A DNA stretch of 64,000 bases from Ligula intestinalis (GCA_036362985.1 JAYGXS010000004.1:4596881-4660880); one strand, 5' to 3'. Positions 21,893-35,250 are shown, numbered from the stretch's first letter. Numbers and translations are program-made. Notes: generated by a model not told the origin, from the letters alone.

Positions 21893-22078
21893 ACAATAGT
21901 ATTTTCGATGAATATCTGGCCAGTATATGTAGCGTTCGCTAAATTCTCCTCGGGTCATTACATTTGTACAGGGCGTGAAACGTAATATGCTGGCAATTAT
22001 CCTCACCATTACGGGCAAACGGCTCAAGGAGAATTTATTGAAGGCTACGTATGCTCGCCAGATATTCCTCTGATTTCT
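21893..22078. repeat. Small fold-back element (about 185 bp)
   Basis: The left part (GAATATCTGGCCAGTATATG, TAGCG, AAATTCTCC) is repeated inverted at the right (GGAGAATTTA, GGCTACGTATGCTCGCCAGA, TATTC). A related single arm (GCTACGTATGCTCGTCAGAT) is at 25510-25618, and a looser relative at 61653-61942. Confidence 0.6.
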
Positions 22079-22329
22079 CTGACAGGAATTTTTTGCAAAA
22101 ATAATATTTGAAAAATCAGTTTATTAGGCAAAACATGTTCTAACAACATGAGCTGCGGCTTCCTTCCTCTCCTCAAATTTCGCGCTGTTTCCCCCGCCAG
22201 AGAAACTGCCGCGGTGTCTCACTGTGATCTCTCACCTCGGAAACTTTGTTGTTGTTCCTGTCTCATTTTCATGCTGTCGCCAATGCCGCAAGCACCGCTT
22301 TCATCAAATGCCTAGGCAATGTGTGTGTG

Positions 22330-22710
22330 TGTAAACGGCAATTACGGCAGCCAGAGCGGTCCGAGTGTTGGCTGTGTCCTCATCGCCGATTGTGGGGCGA
22401 GGGGGGGGGGGGAAGCTGTGTGTCGCCATCTGGGCGCTTAACCGGAACGCGAAGGAGGGGAAGGGGTGAGGCATATTTACACCTGTAGTGGGAACTGTGT
22501 TTTAGATCGCTGCGCCATGTGGCTACAGGCAGACGATGCGTTCGACATCCCCTCCCCCCACAGTTGCCCTGACAAGTCGGACCTCCGCTCCGCACCCTCC
22601 CCCCCCCCCACCTTCGCGGTTTCACCGCAAATGGTGCAATTGCTGATGCCAACCCCCTCTCTCCTGCCGCCATCTCACAGGGGTCGCTTAATCCAGCAGT
22701 CGAAATTAGG
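22330..22710. other. GC-rich patch with homopolymer runs
   Basis: A 12-G run (22401-22412) and an 11-C run (22599-22609) lie 190 bp apart in otherwise GC-rich sequence. The frames across it are low-complexity and unconvincing. Confidence 0.5.
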
Positions 22711-23162
22711 TGTTTTTTAGCTGATTTGGACAGCGTTTACTAAAGGCAAGTTACAACTTTTCTCAGACTTTCGGAAGTGCATTTGATTAATCAACGAAAC
22801 TGATCCAGACTTGGAGTTATTGCTGAAACATGCAGCAACATGAGGAGCAGCAAGGAAACAGCTGCGGAGGGCAGAATCGCCTTGAACGGTGTTCATATGC
22901 TGCACCATGGACCACAATGAGTCTGGCGTGCGTAAAACCAACTCCGGTATACTAACAATCCTAAAATAGCTATGTGACAAGACTTGGTAGGAAGGGTAGG
23001 TAATGGGTCTATGCACATTGAGGGAGGAAGTATTGTTCTCACACACGTTGGGCCTTGGCTGACATAAAAAGACTTCACGAACTGCAAGCACAGACAATTA
23101 TTAGAAAACAGATAGGGTTTGTTTACATATCCATTGCCCTTTATCCCTCATGGCATGACGTA

Positions 23163-24155
23163 CAGTAGATGCCACGGATCACGCAACATTTCAACATAGG
23201 CGAAACATTTATTCTCCTTCGCTAATCGGTATTGACTCAGGTTGTGATACTGATTATCATGTAGTCTATTCTGAGGTTTATTCCGTCAAAATAGGATGCG
23301 GGCTTTTTAACGAGCTTCGTTCTGACAACCAGCAAAAAATTATCTATTGTAAAAACTGGCTTCTTAAGTATCATGCCTTTTTATCATTTATTTTAAGTGC
23401 CTTTATAAATTCAAATATATTTTCTGGAAATCATGCAAGAAAAAAATATTTCTTGTACTTGCTTCATAGCAAATTGCATCTTCTTTAAATTTTATCCTCA
23501 AAGAATGTGTAGCTTTCGGTTATCAAAAAGTTGCTCAATAGCCGAATAATTTTTTAACCTGGTGACTGCTTCACTCGAATTCAATGTTTAAACACTGCGC
23601 ACTGTGTACATTCTGTTTAAGGAAAAGTTCGTTTTTGCCTACTGTTTGAGGAAGAAGTCCCATAGTTGTCACATAGTCAAATAAATGTGGATCATATTTT
23701 AAGCAGTGTAGGCAGCATTGATAAATTGGCGGATACGATTAATTACGAATAAACATCTCACAATTGTAAAAAAGCTCATAGTTAGCAACTAATTTAAAAG
23801 CGAAAGCTACCCTTTCTTTGAGTATAAAATTAAAAGAAGGTGCAATTTGCTATCAACCAAGTACAAGGAATAATTTTTTCTTGCATATTTTCCATAAAAT
23901 ATATTTGAATTTATAAAGGCAATTAAAATAAATGATAAAAAGGCATAATACTTCAGAAGCTCCTTTTTAAAATAGATACTTTTTGCTGGATGTCAGAACG
24001 AAGCTCGTTAAAAAGCCCGCACACTGTCATGACGGCATAAACTTCACAATAGACTGCACGATAATCATTATCACAACCTGAGTCAATAGCGATTAGTGAT
24101 AGAGTATAAATCTTTCGCCTGCGTCGAAATGTTGCGTGATCCTTGGCGTCTACTG
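23163..24155. mobile_element. Long-TIR MITE, TA target, copy 2
   Basis: 993 bp, ends CAGTAGATGCC and GGCGTCTACTG, flanked by TA (23161-23162 and 24156-24157). The terminal inverted arms run at least 300 bp but differ at many positions, unlike copy 1. Here the inverted repeat stops at the TA. No protein. Confidence 0.8.
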
Positions 24156-24179
24156 TAGGATAAGTAGCCAGCCGTAGCA

Positions 24180-24600
24180 CAGGGGATGTGTACGCTAATC
24201 TCCAGGGGGCATGGGGTTAACGTAAGATTTCGGTTAAAATCAGACTTGGCTAATGCGCCGATTCTCGTGAAGGGCACCCGAGTGCAACTCCACGTCGCCA
24301 TCATGAGAGCACGTGCAGTGGTTATCGATTTTTCGTCATAGATGATTGGTCCCATGTCGCTGATGCCTGGTCATGGAGCAGACTGAGTGAATACCCCGCA
24401 GCCTCTATATAAGAGGGACTTGCTTGACTTTTACCATGTGAATACACTTCTCCCCCTGGCCGATTGACTTCTCTTCTTATCTCGTACTGGCGCTCAAGAC
24501 AGCATCTGGGCCAGCTCAGAGTTCGTTCTAAGTAAAGTACCAGGCATGGGTCATAACCCGTGCCTGGTACTTTACACAAAGGATATCGTTTGGATCAGGC
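24180..24600. repeat. Dispersed repeat R5, copy 1, with a perfect hairpin
   Basis: Shares GATTGACYTCTCTTC, CTGGCGCT/GTGCTGACT and GGGCCAGC-type segments with 45060-45440. It ends in a 44-nt hairpin at 24532-24575. Confidence 0.45.
24532..24575. repeat. 20-bp stem hairpin
   Basis: The left arm GTAAAGTACCAGGCATGGGT and the right arm are complementary over 20 positions with a single T-G contact, closed by a 4-nt loop (CATA). Confidence 0.85.
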
Positions 24601-25614
24601 TTATGGCTGTGTTTAGTTTATTGTTTGACATTAAAGTTGTGGCATAGAAAGATGTGTTTTTCCTGAAATGTAGTGCAAGGACACTTATATTACTTCAGGC
24701 GTGGGTCGTCATTTCTATTGCATTCTCCTCTGGGGAGTGGCTTTATAAAAAATATGATATCTGGACCTCGAATCGTCACACATATAAGTAATTTCTATCC
24801 AGCGTGACGGGAGTCAGCAAGCCGAAACTGACAGGAAAGTGTACAAGACAACATGATCATTCTACCCTTGCGAAGTTAAGTTTAGCGAACCTACGCCCTC
24901 GGCTCCTCATCACCAGGCAATTAGAATAACAAACCGTCCTAGCAGCAAAAGTTTGGGGTGTTATTCGCCACCAATCCGGTCCTGCACGACGAAGGTAAGG
25001 ATAAGCTGGCAGCCCAGCCCACTTCTATGTGCATTCACTCGTTCAATTTCTCTCATGGAGCAGGTTGTATCGGTCGCCCGAGTCAGCGATTATCAAAAAG
25101 AATACGGGAGCACCTCCCGGCATGACTGGCCAAATGTGAAGTCAGAAGTATCAATAGCTCTATCCTTGCCTATATGGTTGACTCCGGACATCGTGTGGAC
25201 CTCAGCGAAGCCTTTTGGGTAATTCATTTGATCCCGCCAAACTAGCCAAGGCCCCTGGGTCAGTGGTTGCTAGCAACAGCAGGAGTAACCAGGATCCGGT
25301 TGAGGAAGCCGGTTTCCTGCGTGCAAACGAACCTCCTGCATGGTCAGCGGTTACGTAACTGCCTGCATCTTTCTACACTTTCTCACCCTTCAACCCCCCA
25401 CCCTCCCCTGTGTGGACTCAACAAACCCTCATCAACTCGCAACCAGCTGATTACTATCAAGCCCATATCCCTCTTCTATCCCCATGACTAATTTGCCCAA
25501 AGTGATAAACACAATTGCCAGCAATGTTAATTTTTACCCCTCCCTTTATAAATGTAATGACCGGAGAAGTATTTATCTAAAGCTACGTATGCTCGTCAGA
25601 TATTCTTCTGAATT

Positions 25615-25760
25615 GTAATAATATAGGGGAGGGGAAAGAGAACACATTTTTGAGACTCCCATGACCAGTAAGCAAAGGGGAGGGGTGTTCGCAGATCAGG
25701 GGCTCAGATTCTAGTCATATCTAGCGGCCAAAAGAGGGGAGGGGAAATTGTCCGATAATT
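25615..25760 (-). repeat. R4 repeat, inverted copy
   Basis: The opposite strand reads GACTAGAATCTGAGCCCCTG and CCCCTCCCCTTTGCTTACTG, matching the R4 unit at 15517. It lies inverted to the copy at 26130-26300. Preceded by a fold-back arm (25510-25618). Confidence 0.4.
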
Positions 25761-26129
25761 GGATCATGTTGCACCGCTGTCACTGTCCTGCGTCGTGGTA
25801 GGAGGCGTAAGTACGTACTCTGCCACTTTCAAAAACAAATTCACACATTTCAGACCAATGGGAAAAGTCACGTTCGCTCTCATCATTTTTCGGAGGCTAG
25901 GCCAAGGAAAGGCGCATTAAGGTTCGTAAACCGGTCAGGCCCACCTTTCTCCCAAACCACAATATGTCTTCATTTTGAAGACAACCCACAGACTGCAGAC
26001 GAAAGAATATGTTTAAGCAAAGCTAAGCTTCGATAGAAACAAAGTTTCAGTGATGATATCCATGTAAACATTCAAGAAGTCAAGCGAATGAGCGTTTTTG
26101 ATTATCCACGATCAACTAAATACAATAAT

Positions 26130-26300
26130 ATAGGGGAGGGTAAAGTAAAGAAAAGTTTAAGCAACCAATGCGATCCACAATAATGAGTAGAATCTGACCA
26201 TTTGAACCCTGTGCACCCCTTTCCCCTCTCCCCGTAATCGCTACTGATTGGTTGCCTAAGCTTTTGCTAACTCTGCGTTCCCTTATACTATTGCATTTTT
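26130..26300 (+). repeat. R4 repeat, copy 3
   Basis: Contains GTAGAATCTGACC, CCCCTTTCCCCTCTCCCC, TGATTGGTTGCCTAAGCTTT and a following TTATACTATT, parallel to 15517-15665. Confidence 0.5.
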
Positions 26301-29300
26301 CTGATGATGAATGATTGAACACATTCGTCAGCCTAACTTGACTTTCTGAAGAAATAAAGGTGTGCGTTTCTTGAAGATAGCAACAAAGACTGCATGTTTC
26401 GTTGCTGAATGTTTGAGCATACTGCAAAACAACATTGGTCGTCACGGTCATACATACTGTTGATCAAACACCGACATCTTAGGCGCGAACATGTGTGACA
26501 TTTGGGGTGGGTGTTGCCGCCCTCCACATATTCCCCTCCACCCATCAATCTCCCCAGCATCCGTAAACGTCCCGATGTGGACTTCGGGGTACCATCAGTA
26601 CAGGTGTGTCTGTGGGGTGTATTAAGTCCCAGGTAGTATCATTCACTGATTTCTCGATATAATACTTGACTTCCAGGCCTTAAGTTTCTGCCAATTTTGA
26701 TCCCGTTTTAGCACATTTTCTCAGAATTCCAACAGTAAACTTTTACTCTACTTTAATCGAGAGTTCTGTCGGATCATCCTCATTTTAGCATCCTGGCTTC
26801 TTAATTGCGTATCGTTGTCTTCAACATAAGTTGCCAAACATGCAGCTACATCGAAACCTATAATCCATCCCCGAAGTTTTCTTCCCCGTAGGGGATCCGT
26901 CGCACTCGCGGGCTGTTATCGGTTTGTCATCGCAAGTCCGTGAGCAAAGAGTGAAGGCCTCAGTCGCTCTGAATTAACGGCGTGCCCAAAAAATGCACAA
27001 ACAAATCTAAGTCCATGTTTGTCAAAACGTGTTTTTTTTTCAACTACTATTCGCCCATTATTGTTCGTTCACATTCAGGTATCGTTAATAATGAAAAGCA
27101 ACGGAATCCCAAACATATCATATCGCGTTGGCTGGAATTTATGGGCATACCTTTTTAGTACCGGTTCTCAATTTAGCAATCGGTACCTGTGTTGTAGTAA
27201 AGACTCCTCCGTAACGTGTCACAATGAATAGCATTGTAGGTGCGTGCAGGTCTGGGGAACAAGGGGGTTGTAAATTGAAACCACGGTACGCAAGTAACTG
27301 GTCTGCAACATATTATAAACGTGTAATAGTACATTCTGGTAACGAATTGGCCTACGTTCTGTTTAAAACAAACCTCCTTACTTTGAATGATTGCTTGAAT
27401 GCCTGATATTTTTGGCAGTTGCAGCAACTTAAATTTACCAGGACCAGTGACCACAAATGAGCAGCATTATTAATCATCCGGACTATAAGTCGCACTAACT
27501 CTATAGCCTGGTGAATGGCTTTGATGTTTTACTATAGCATGCAGATTTACAAGTGTAAATCAGTTATTCGAATAATGTTATTTAAATGCTGCCACGAAAA
27601 CCTCTTTTGTTTGTGTGCAGTTGATATGCCGTTTCCTGAACTCTACGCTTTACTCCAGAAACTTTTTTGTTCTTACTTCAATGTCTTTTCGGATGTCATT
27701 CCTCCGATAAAAAGCTAAAATTACAATGGGCAGGAGATTAAGAGTAATAACATCTGCCGAGCTATCAGCTGTTAAACTGTGACTCATTTTTTTTAGGATA
27801 CTATAGGCCAGATCATGGTGCCTCAGCATTGCGTGCAGTTATAATTAATGACAGATCTAATGAAATGTTAACCGACTGGATGAAATGCATTTTCACTGAA
27901 AACTGATAATTGGAGTGTGGTTTTTATATTGATACGCATGCAGCATCAACCCAAAAGACGTTGATTAGGCATGGATTCTGGCATACTGCTGCACTTTAGT
28001 TATGCTATTTATAAAACTGGTACAAACAAGAACATGACTCCTTATATAATAAGCAGTTTTCTAATGAATTCAGATGTTCATATAAATTAAAACTCATGTT
28101 GTAAGATATGCACAACACATTAGTTGTGAATGGGTTTGGCAGTAACTCACGCGTTCTTCCAGTTTTGCGCTTGAACAAAGCAGACGTTTCGCTTTTAAAC
28201 AGTTTTGCCGTTATAATATTATTTTAAAGAGTTTGTGCTTTCTACTGAGACAAAACCACGTCTCTGTGTTCTGATCAAAAGCTCATTTTACATGTGACTA
28301 GAAAGTATAACGAAGTCCACACAATTCCAAAAGCTATTTAAAAAAACGAACCAGTTTTTGCGGATAAATACCACAAGCTGGCGTTTAAAATCATCTGGTT
28401 CCTACGGTTAGTGACGCTGCGTGCGAGTGTTTTGAATGCTGGTTAATCAGCAGCCTGTCAAAATATCTCTTAATTGGAAAAAATTTAGAAGATGAATATC
28501 TAATTAGATAATTTCCAAAGATTTTCTTCAATTTATAGGCATAATTGAAGCAATTCATGCGGCATGTTATCAGAGTTTGCGCCGGTACGCCAGCTCAAAC
28601 ATTATTTTCTGAGAATATATGATAAGCCGTGAATGAGCCAACTGCACTCCTTTGAGTCCATTGGTACACTCGTCATTTCATTTATAGGCAACGTTTTTGA
28701 AATTTGAAATTAAAATCCATAAAGTAAATGCCTAGATTACGGCCTGCTTTAAATGTTACCGTTGTTAAATTTCAATTAATTAGAGATTTTTTCCTTTAAA
28801 TTTTGGGCAAATTTTTAAAGGTGCTCTGTGATTTTAAGCTTTTTTCACAAATGTAGATTCTGATCGCTGTGAATATCAACACCTTTACAATAAAGTATAT
28901 ATTAAACACACGTACGTAAAATGAGTTTGAGATTAACGTTTTTATGCAGGTGGCCATGTGGGCCATATTCCGAAATTTCTACAAACAGCAAAACACACTG
29001 TCTGCCTTCTTTAGATTGAATAAGAGTTGGTTTAACCTTACTATTGGCTATAATATAATGCCCGTTTTAATTCATGTACGAAACATGTGATACGGCAAAA
29101 CAACGTTGGGTCAATTATTCTACTATATTTTTAGCGAAAAACTTCACACCTTGGCAAAAAAGTTCCTTAAACTGAAAAGGTTTCTTGTTTCTAAAAATAA
29201 ATACGATAACTTAAATTTGGCTTCACTTGCAGTAAATCGACTTTGGACTAAATTTTCCGATTTTGGGAGGAATATGTTTTTTACTTTTCTTACTTCGTTG

Positions 29301-30660
29301 GGGGTTCTCTTATAGCATAATGCATATGGGTACGTTTCTGTCATAATAGGAAATTTTTTAAATGCCAGCAGATTTTATCAAAACTAAAAGCTTTTATTCT
29401 CACTTAACATAACTTAAAATTGGTTTTCCAGCTAACATAAATAAATCTCTGTTAACCTACCAAGTCAAATTTTGGTCATAGCTTTGTATGAAAGCCTTGC
29501 CATACTGTACAATTATATATGATCACAACAGCAAAGCTGCAAACTATGTGTCAATTTTCACTAGCACCCACGCTCTGAGTACAATAAACCTTCTGTTCTA
29601 AAATTAATATACCCTGATGTATGCGTATACATGCGTCTTTTACGCCAGTATGCGCAATTTTTCGGGTATAGAAAAAAATACTGGACTCTCTTGAAAAGTT
29701 AAATAGCTTATTAGTTGCCGGCATACATGAAACAAAGTTAATAGCAGGGCGCATCCGGAACGCTAAAACAGCCTCATAATTTCTGTTTTATGACCACAAA
29801 TAGGCAGCATTATTTTGTCTAGTAAGGCCTTTTTTTTGTAAGTTGAAAACCAAAACCTCTATTGCTGGTTTACCGATTGGCGTATGTGCCCCAAATAGGA
29901 GCCCTTGAGTAGATGCTCCTTAAAAATAAAAGTGGTAGACCCAGACAAGTGTGACTGATTCGCTTTTTGAACCCCAAAAGTTTGAGACTTCTTGCATGTG
30001 ACAGCAAACTGTTTTTCTGCAGTTACATCTGTTATCCTCTGACGCAATAAACACCGTACAACCAGTGTAGACGTCAAATACGAAGAAGGACTTCAGTCAG
30101 CTTCCTGAAAAATGTTATGCTTCAATGTCCTTTCCTGCAAACTGACTTTGGAAATGAAAACTGCTCCCTTAAGTTACCTTTCAAATGAGCGCGGTGTGTT
30201 AACTCCTGAGAGGACATGCTGCAGAAGTTTTTGTTTTGCAAACGCTTCCAGCAGTTAAAAATTGGGGTATTATTGTCGACAAACCCTGTTCTAGACAGAA
30301 AAGGTATGCATGAAACCTTTTACCGGCTGCTAAAGAGTTAGTTACATATGTCACAGGAGAAAGCACGTGTGGAATCTACCAGGATAAATAGCTCCATTGA
30401 TTAGATCATTGGCTGAAATAAATTCTTATCTTTGCTGGAATGAATTCAAATCTCACCCAGTCTTCCAAATTTTAAAAATTGATTCAATCGAATTATTCAA
30501 ATCAGTGAAGCCCTTCTGCCAACTATGCGTGTCAAACGGACATCCGGTGGATCCTAGGCACATTGCTTTGGAAATCCTGCTTGAGCAGTCAGCTAACTGT
30601 ATCAGGATTGGTGGATTCCATACGGTACAGTATGCTGGGTAGGTTAATTGATCAAAGGTT
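26301..30660. other. Long AT-rich stretch, nothing recognised
   Basis: Many short frames, none with a motif; no repeat match apart from scattered A/T tracts. Could be intronic or intergenic. Confidence 0.5.
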
Positions 30661-30667
30661 GATCACG

Positions 30668-30758
30668 GTTCTCGAAGGCAGCTGGCTCGTAGTTAAGTTA
30701 ACTAGAATGCTGGCCTTTCTCTCACTGGCGTGGGTTCGAACCCCATCGAGAGCAACAT
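30668..30758 (+). repeat. tRNA-derived SINE head
   Basis: GGCTCGTAGTTAAGTTAACTAG resembles an A box and GGGTTCGAACCCC is a good B box. The ends GTTCTCG and CGAGAGC can pair as a 7-bp acceptor-like stem. Extra bases before the A box exclude a normal tRNA. Downstream sequence to about 30,990 loosely resembles 25,220-25,400 and may be the SINE body. Confidence 0.55.
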
Positions 30759-30990
30759 AACCTTCAGTAGCGGGCCAGATGAGACCCTTTGTGTTAATTA
30801 TTGGCGTCCACCGAGTCAGCGTGTGCTAACCACAACAGACGTGACTGCTATGCATTTACGGAAGCCGAATTTGTCTGTGCAAGAGAGCATCGTTTACTTT
30901 GTCAAATGGTGGGTCACAAGGGTGCATTTCTTCACATCCTATTCCAAGCATTCTTTACCGCCAGGCATAACCCTACCTAACTATTACTAA

Positions 30991-32220
30991 CTTTCTCTCC
31001 CATTACTTTCTCTCCTGTAATTACACATTGCACTTCCATGAAGAGATAGAGGAATGGAGATAGCAATACAATATATTTAGAACATGTCATCCAAAATAGT
31101 CCCATTCACTGTGACCACAATATAAATAAACGATTGATGAAAGAGCAGATAGGTTTGTATAAAAGAGAATATCTAGTACAGGGACAATTCAAGTCACCAT
31201 TTCTACTTGAGCGTGAGCTGTTGTGCCAGAAATGGTAACTTGAAGCACGGTTATACTGATGTACGGAAGTATCGGCGCCGGAGGCATAAACACTTCACAA
31301 CAATTAGCTCCGAATGCAGATGATATTCAACAGGCCGCCCTCTTCTATGAGTTCCCTGAGGATGGGTTTTGAGCAAGAATCCAAAAATTAAGGTCAATGA
31401 ATAATTTATTTCAGTGATCGCATCTTTTCCTTGTGAAAGACATATATATACCGCAAAAAAATTGAGGTTAGGATGTGGCAGAAACGTGATGGACGTAGGC
31501 TACACACGAGGTAAGAAATTTTTCTGGGAAGCATTTCAGTATAAAGAAGTAATGAGAGGACTCCTGATCAATTTTTGCGAAGGTGTCGGAAATAATACTC
31601 CTCCCCGGAAAGTGTGTCTACGAATTGAGAATGGGTAAAAATCACAGTCAAATATCACACTGAGGTGAGTTCTCATTACTAGGCAGAAGAACATTTTCCA
31701 ACAACCACGCACAGACGTGCTCCTAGACATCATCCGATGGTTTATATCGCCAAATTGTTGTAAATTGTACCTAGTTCTCATATAAATGTACTGGCTGAGC
31801 ACTTGTATACAGCAAATAAACTTTTGCCAGCTATTTGGCCATGTGAAATTTTCTCAAAAGTTTCAGATGTTTTAATTCAAAGAGGAATTCCTTAATTTTG
31901 AGATTCTTCAGAAACATAGTATGAAAGGCCTTGGATGTGTTCGAGAAACTCAACTAAGCAGGTGTTATTTGTATTCTCTAACTCTCTCCTTAAAAAAGAA
32001 AATTCATCACACTGCACGCTGCGATGCAAAAACTTCAACTTGATAATACTTACAAATAATTTTGGTCAGTGAAGCTTAACAAGCTATTCTGCACTCTGAT
32101 AAATCGTTGTGCATAGAAATACGGTCCTTTTTATATTTTCGATGATAAAAATCATAATCACAGTTTACTTAGCAGGGAGGGGGGGTTGGACAAATATAAC
32201 TCCTTAATTTGACTGACTGT
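30991..32220. other. Non-coding stretch, nothing recognised
   Basis: AT-rich; a frame at 31414-31638 and its opposite carry no signature. Confidence 0.45.
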
Positions 32221-32223
32221 AAA

Positions 32224-32547
32224 AAATAGTATGCCTCAGTGGGATTCGAAATCACGATGCGAGAGGAAGGCTGCTATGTAGCAAATGATTTTACCAACTC
32301 TGCCGCGAGGACCCATTGGCGAGCATGAGTTTAATCTCACTTGGATTAATTCATCCACCTAGCCTAGTGCAACGTATGGAATCCACCAATTCAGTTATAG
32401 TAAAATGACCGCACAAGCAGGGTTTCGTAGGATATCAATACAGAATCCATCAGATAACTAAAGACTGCACATAATGAAAATACTGTAATGAAACCTCATC
32501 ATTACTGACGCGGGTTCGAACACCACTGAGACTTACGCACTATGCTC
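32224..32547. repeat. Divergent tRNA-like pair (fold-back)
   Basis: The left module (minus) reads a B box GATTTCGAATCCC then ACTGAGGCATAC. The right module (plus, from about 32508) reads GGGTTCGAACACC then ACTGAGACTTACGCACTATG. The arms are inverted relatives, about 255 bp apart. An A-box-like GGCAGAGTTGG is visible for the left module. Confidence 0.55.
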
Positions 32548-32639
32548 AAAGAATCAAAGCTTATATGAAAATTTAGTCTTCAACTAGACGTAATGAACGC
32601 ACAAAACAACGTAACCAGTAAATATATCTACTGCATTGG

Positions 32640-32945
32640 AATGTATGCGCACACTGATCTGCCAGAGGACCCACCCGTCCGTCCATATTGCCATCAGAGC
32701 TCCCTCTCGAGCCTCCACCGCGAAGCGGCTAGGATACAGGCAGAAGGACATTACCAGCAAAGACAGGGGACACTAGGAAGGCCTCATCTGCCTTATTAGG
32801 TTTCATCGGCTAGTGATACCCAACCCCAGTATGGTCGCTGAACTTGCTGCCACACCGAGATTTTAACTCGCGGTCTCCCCCGTCGGGGCGAACTTCCTAA
32901 CAGTTGAGCTACGAGCTCACGGCCTTGCCAGTATTAGATCAGGGA
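32640..32945 (-). repeat. SINE-like element with tRNA-like head, minus strand
   Basis: The minus strand starts with GAGCTCGTAGCTCAACTGTT (A box) and GAGTTAAAATCTCG (degenerate B box), followed by a body (GGGTATCACTAGCCGATGAA, CTTCTGCCTGTATCC, CGCTTCGCGGTGGAGGCTCG). No other copy in the window. Confidence 0.5.
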
Positions 32946-33329
32946 AATACAGTGGCGCATATGTGTTAACTTACTCTTTTTATTCAAAAAAATAAGAGAT
33001 CTAGACCGTGTCCGTTTAAATATTCTATTCCCGCTTGTATTGGTGCGTAATTGAAAATCAGCCACGTGAATACGCAACGCTCCGGCGTCAATCTAAACGA
33101 CTCTTATTCTCTCTAGGCAGTAATTAATCACCCTCGGGCTTCAAATCCAGACACTACAGTTAGCAAAGACTCGTTTCCAACACTAATTGACCTAAGTTTC
33201 TCGGGGTAATTTATATCAATAAATAAATCACGAAAAGTCTGTTGGTGGCTTACTTTTCAACTGTCGCATTCATTTTCCCCGACGCTTCGGGAGGGATGAT
33301 ATTGTATGTCGACATTAAATGAATTATTT

Positions 33330-34215
33330 GACTTAAAGAAGCCAACTTAGAATCATTTCGTCTATATTTACTACCCCCTGCAGTAGAGCAACTGAACAAA
33401 CACTGTCAGTAGGTATGTTGCTGAACGTGATTGATGAATTGCGTGTATTTTTCAATCTTCGTAACTGATGTTTTCTCGTATTCTCCCAGAAAAAAACGAT
33501 ATTTCCAATAGAATTGAACATGCAAGTTCCAGGAAGCAGTTCAGAAGGCGAAGAAGCAATCACTGGAACAAGAGTTTTATTGACCTGAAGTTCCGGATTC
33601 CATCGGGAATCCTTAGCCATAGGTAATCGTAAACAAGTCTGAGACATACGCAGATGAGGGTGATACATGCACAGATTGCATGGTGTTTAAAGTTTGTAGC
33701 CGTCACCAACATGTGCACTATAATTGTCAATTCCTGTAGCCACCGTTTCAGGTCTGTTTTGGTGCGGTTATTGCTCATTAATTGCCAAAGCGTTCTTGTC
33801 CGCGTCGGATGCGGGTTTTAATAATTGCGTGACAAGTATGCCCGCTGTCGTCAGGGTTGTTGTTGCACCCGGTCCTTCCCACGTGACTGATAATTTTGCT
33901 CAGGACGTTTCTCAGTACACCACCTGGGAAAGCCTAATCGTTGCGCTTGTTGATGGACTGGGGGCCTGAGAACCATGACTCGAGCAGCTTGCAGCTCACG
34001 CGTTTGCCACCCTTTGCGAGGATTTCGGCCTCGTCAAACTTGAAAAGATGGTCAGGTCCCATCGAGTGAGCTGCGACCAGTGGTGTACAGTCTCTGCTAT
34101 TCAGTGTTGTGGTGTCCTACCGAGCATTCCATCGTCGGCTTTTCCTGCTAGTGGATGCGTTTGGCTTAGAGCTGGCGGACATTTTCAAAGCGTTATCTGG
34201 GAAACGTTTGTCAAT
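33330..34215 (-). mobile_element. Penelope-like element fragment (family C), minus strand
   Basis: A clear GIY-YIG segment on the minus strand at about 33957-34078: VAAHSMGPDHLFKFD, EAEILAKGGKRV, SCKLLES. Lower coordinates hold the C-terminal tail and a 3' end at about 33575-33640 with a 7-bp hairpin (GGATTCC...GGAATCC) and CAATAAAACTCTTGTTCCAG. This 3' end also occurs at 50640-50830. Frames are broken in several places. Confidence 0.75.
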
Positions 34216-34529
34216 TTTTGCAGAGGCTGCTGCTACTACTAAAATAAAATGCCCAACTGACCTTGAAATAAAATGTAAATTTGACCGTCAGCTGCGCTAG
34301 TAACTTTACTTTCTTTTGGGAATATTAAGTTACGGATGTAAACACACCATAGTGAATGCCGGTGAAGTATGTTCGGGAACCGAGTGAGTGAAGAGCAGCT
34401 TTCAGAGGCCTATAAGGCAAGCTCCGTTCAACATTTCATGCATGTGCCTTCAAGAGTATGGAAGTCAACAAGCAGAGTGGTTGCCACGCTTGCCTTGGAC
34501 AACTAGTAGTTTTCTGAGACGAAGAAGTC

Positions 34530-35125
34530 TCGATCACCAAGACAATGCGTTTATTCGCCTGACGTTTCGACATCCGTGCCGGATTCATTATCAGAGACAT
34601 GAACAGCAGCAGAAACGAGTAATGCATGCACATAAGTTTGCAGTATTCATATTTTTACAGTAACTGCTGCAAAAATACAGCGACAATTAACGCTAATTGC
34701 CTTCTTGCGCGGGGGTAGTTTGTTGGACGGCACGCGAGCTTTGACCTGTTGAACTTTCATTACGGGCGGTGGGCTCGGACGTGATGATTTTTTGGCTAGC
34801 TGGCTCTCCGGTGTTGGCGTAAGATGAGGCGGTGGCCTGCTTGTTCCTCAGGTGGCGACCTACTTTGGCTCACTTGAATCTCAGTTATGACTATGGGTCA
34901 GGTAAATCGTTGCAATTGTTTATGGATTGAGGGCCCGTGATCCATCACTCAAGCTCACTCGGCTCACCCGATTTTCACCTCTTGCGAGAATTTCGGCCTC
35001 ATCAAATTTGAACGAGTGGCCGGGTCTCGTCGAATGAACCGCAACTTGAGAATCGGCATCATTTCGCCGCACTGCTGCCGCGTGTTCGACAATTCGCGTC
35101 TTGAAAAATCTGCCAGCATACATTA
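34530..35125 (-). mobile_element. Penelope-like element fragment (family A), minus strand
   Basis: The GIY-YIG part is open for 67 codons (34920-35123): GRFFKTRIVEHAAAVRRNDA, AVHSTRPGHSFKFDEAEIL, ARGENRVSR. It is followed by the tail, ending near 34540 with GTCAGGCGAATAAA. The hammerhead-like core reads CTGATAA, 19 nt, GAAAC. It is truncated inside the endonuclease, where an inverted tail begins. Confidence 0.8.
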
Positions 35126-35250
35126 CCTGTTTCTGCCACTGCTCATGTCTCTGATGATGAATCCGCGACGAATGTCAAAACATTAGGTGAATAAACATAT
35201 TGTCCCAGAGATCGAGTCTTCATCTTCTCCTCAATTGCTTCCTTGGACAC
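35126..35250 (+). mobile_element. PLE family A 3' tail, inverted against 34530-35125
   Basis: Begins TTACCTGTTTCTGCCACTGC, then CTGATGA at 35151, 19 nt, AAAAC, and the post-tail TTGCTTCCTTGGACACGCAT. Opposite orientation to the PLE body it touches. Confidence 0.7.

Noticed and set aside
24953..25222. Possible retroelement endonuclease remnant (HDWPNVKSE resembles a GIY-YIG segment)
   Set aside because: Only one short word fits; flanking motifs absent.
32593..32799. 68-codon plus-strand frame
   Set aside because: Runs antisense through the SINE-like body.
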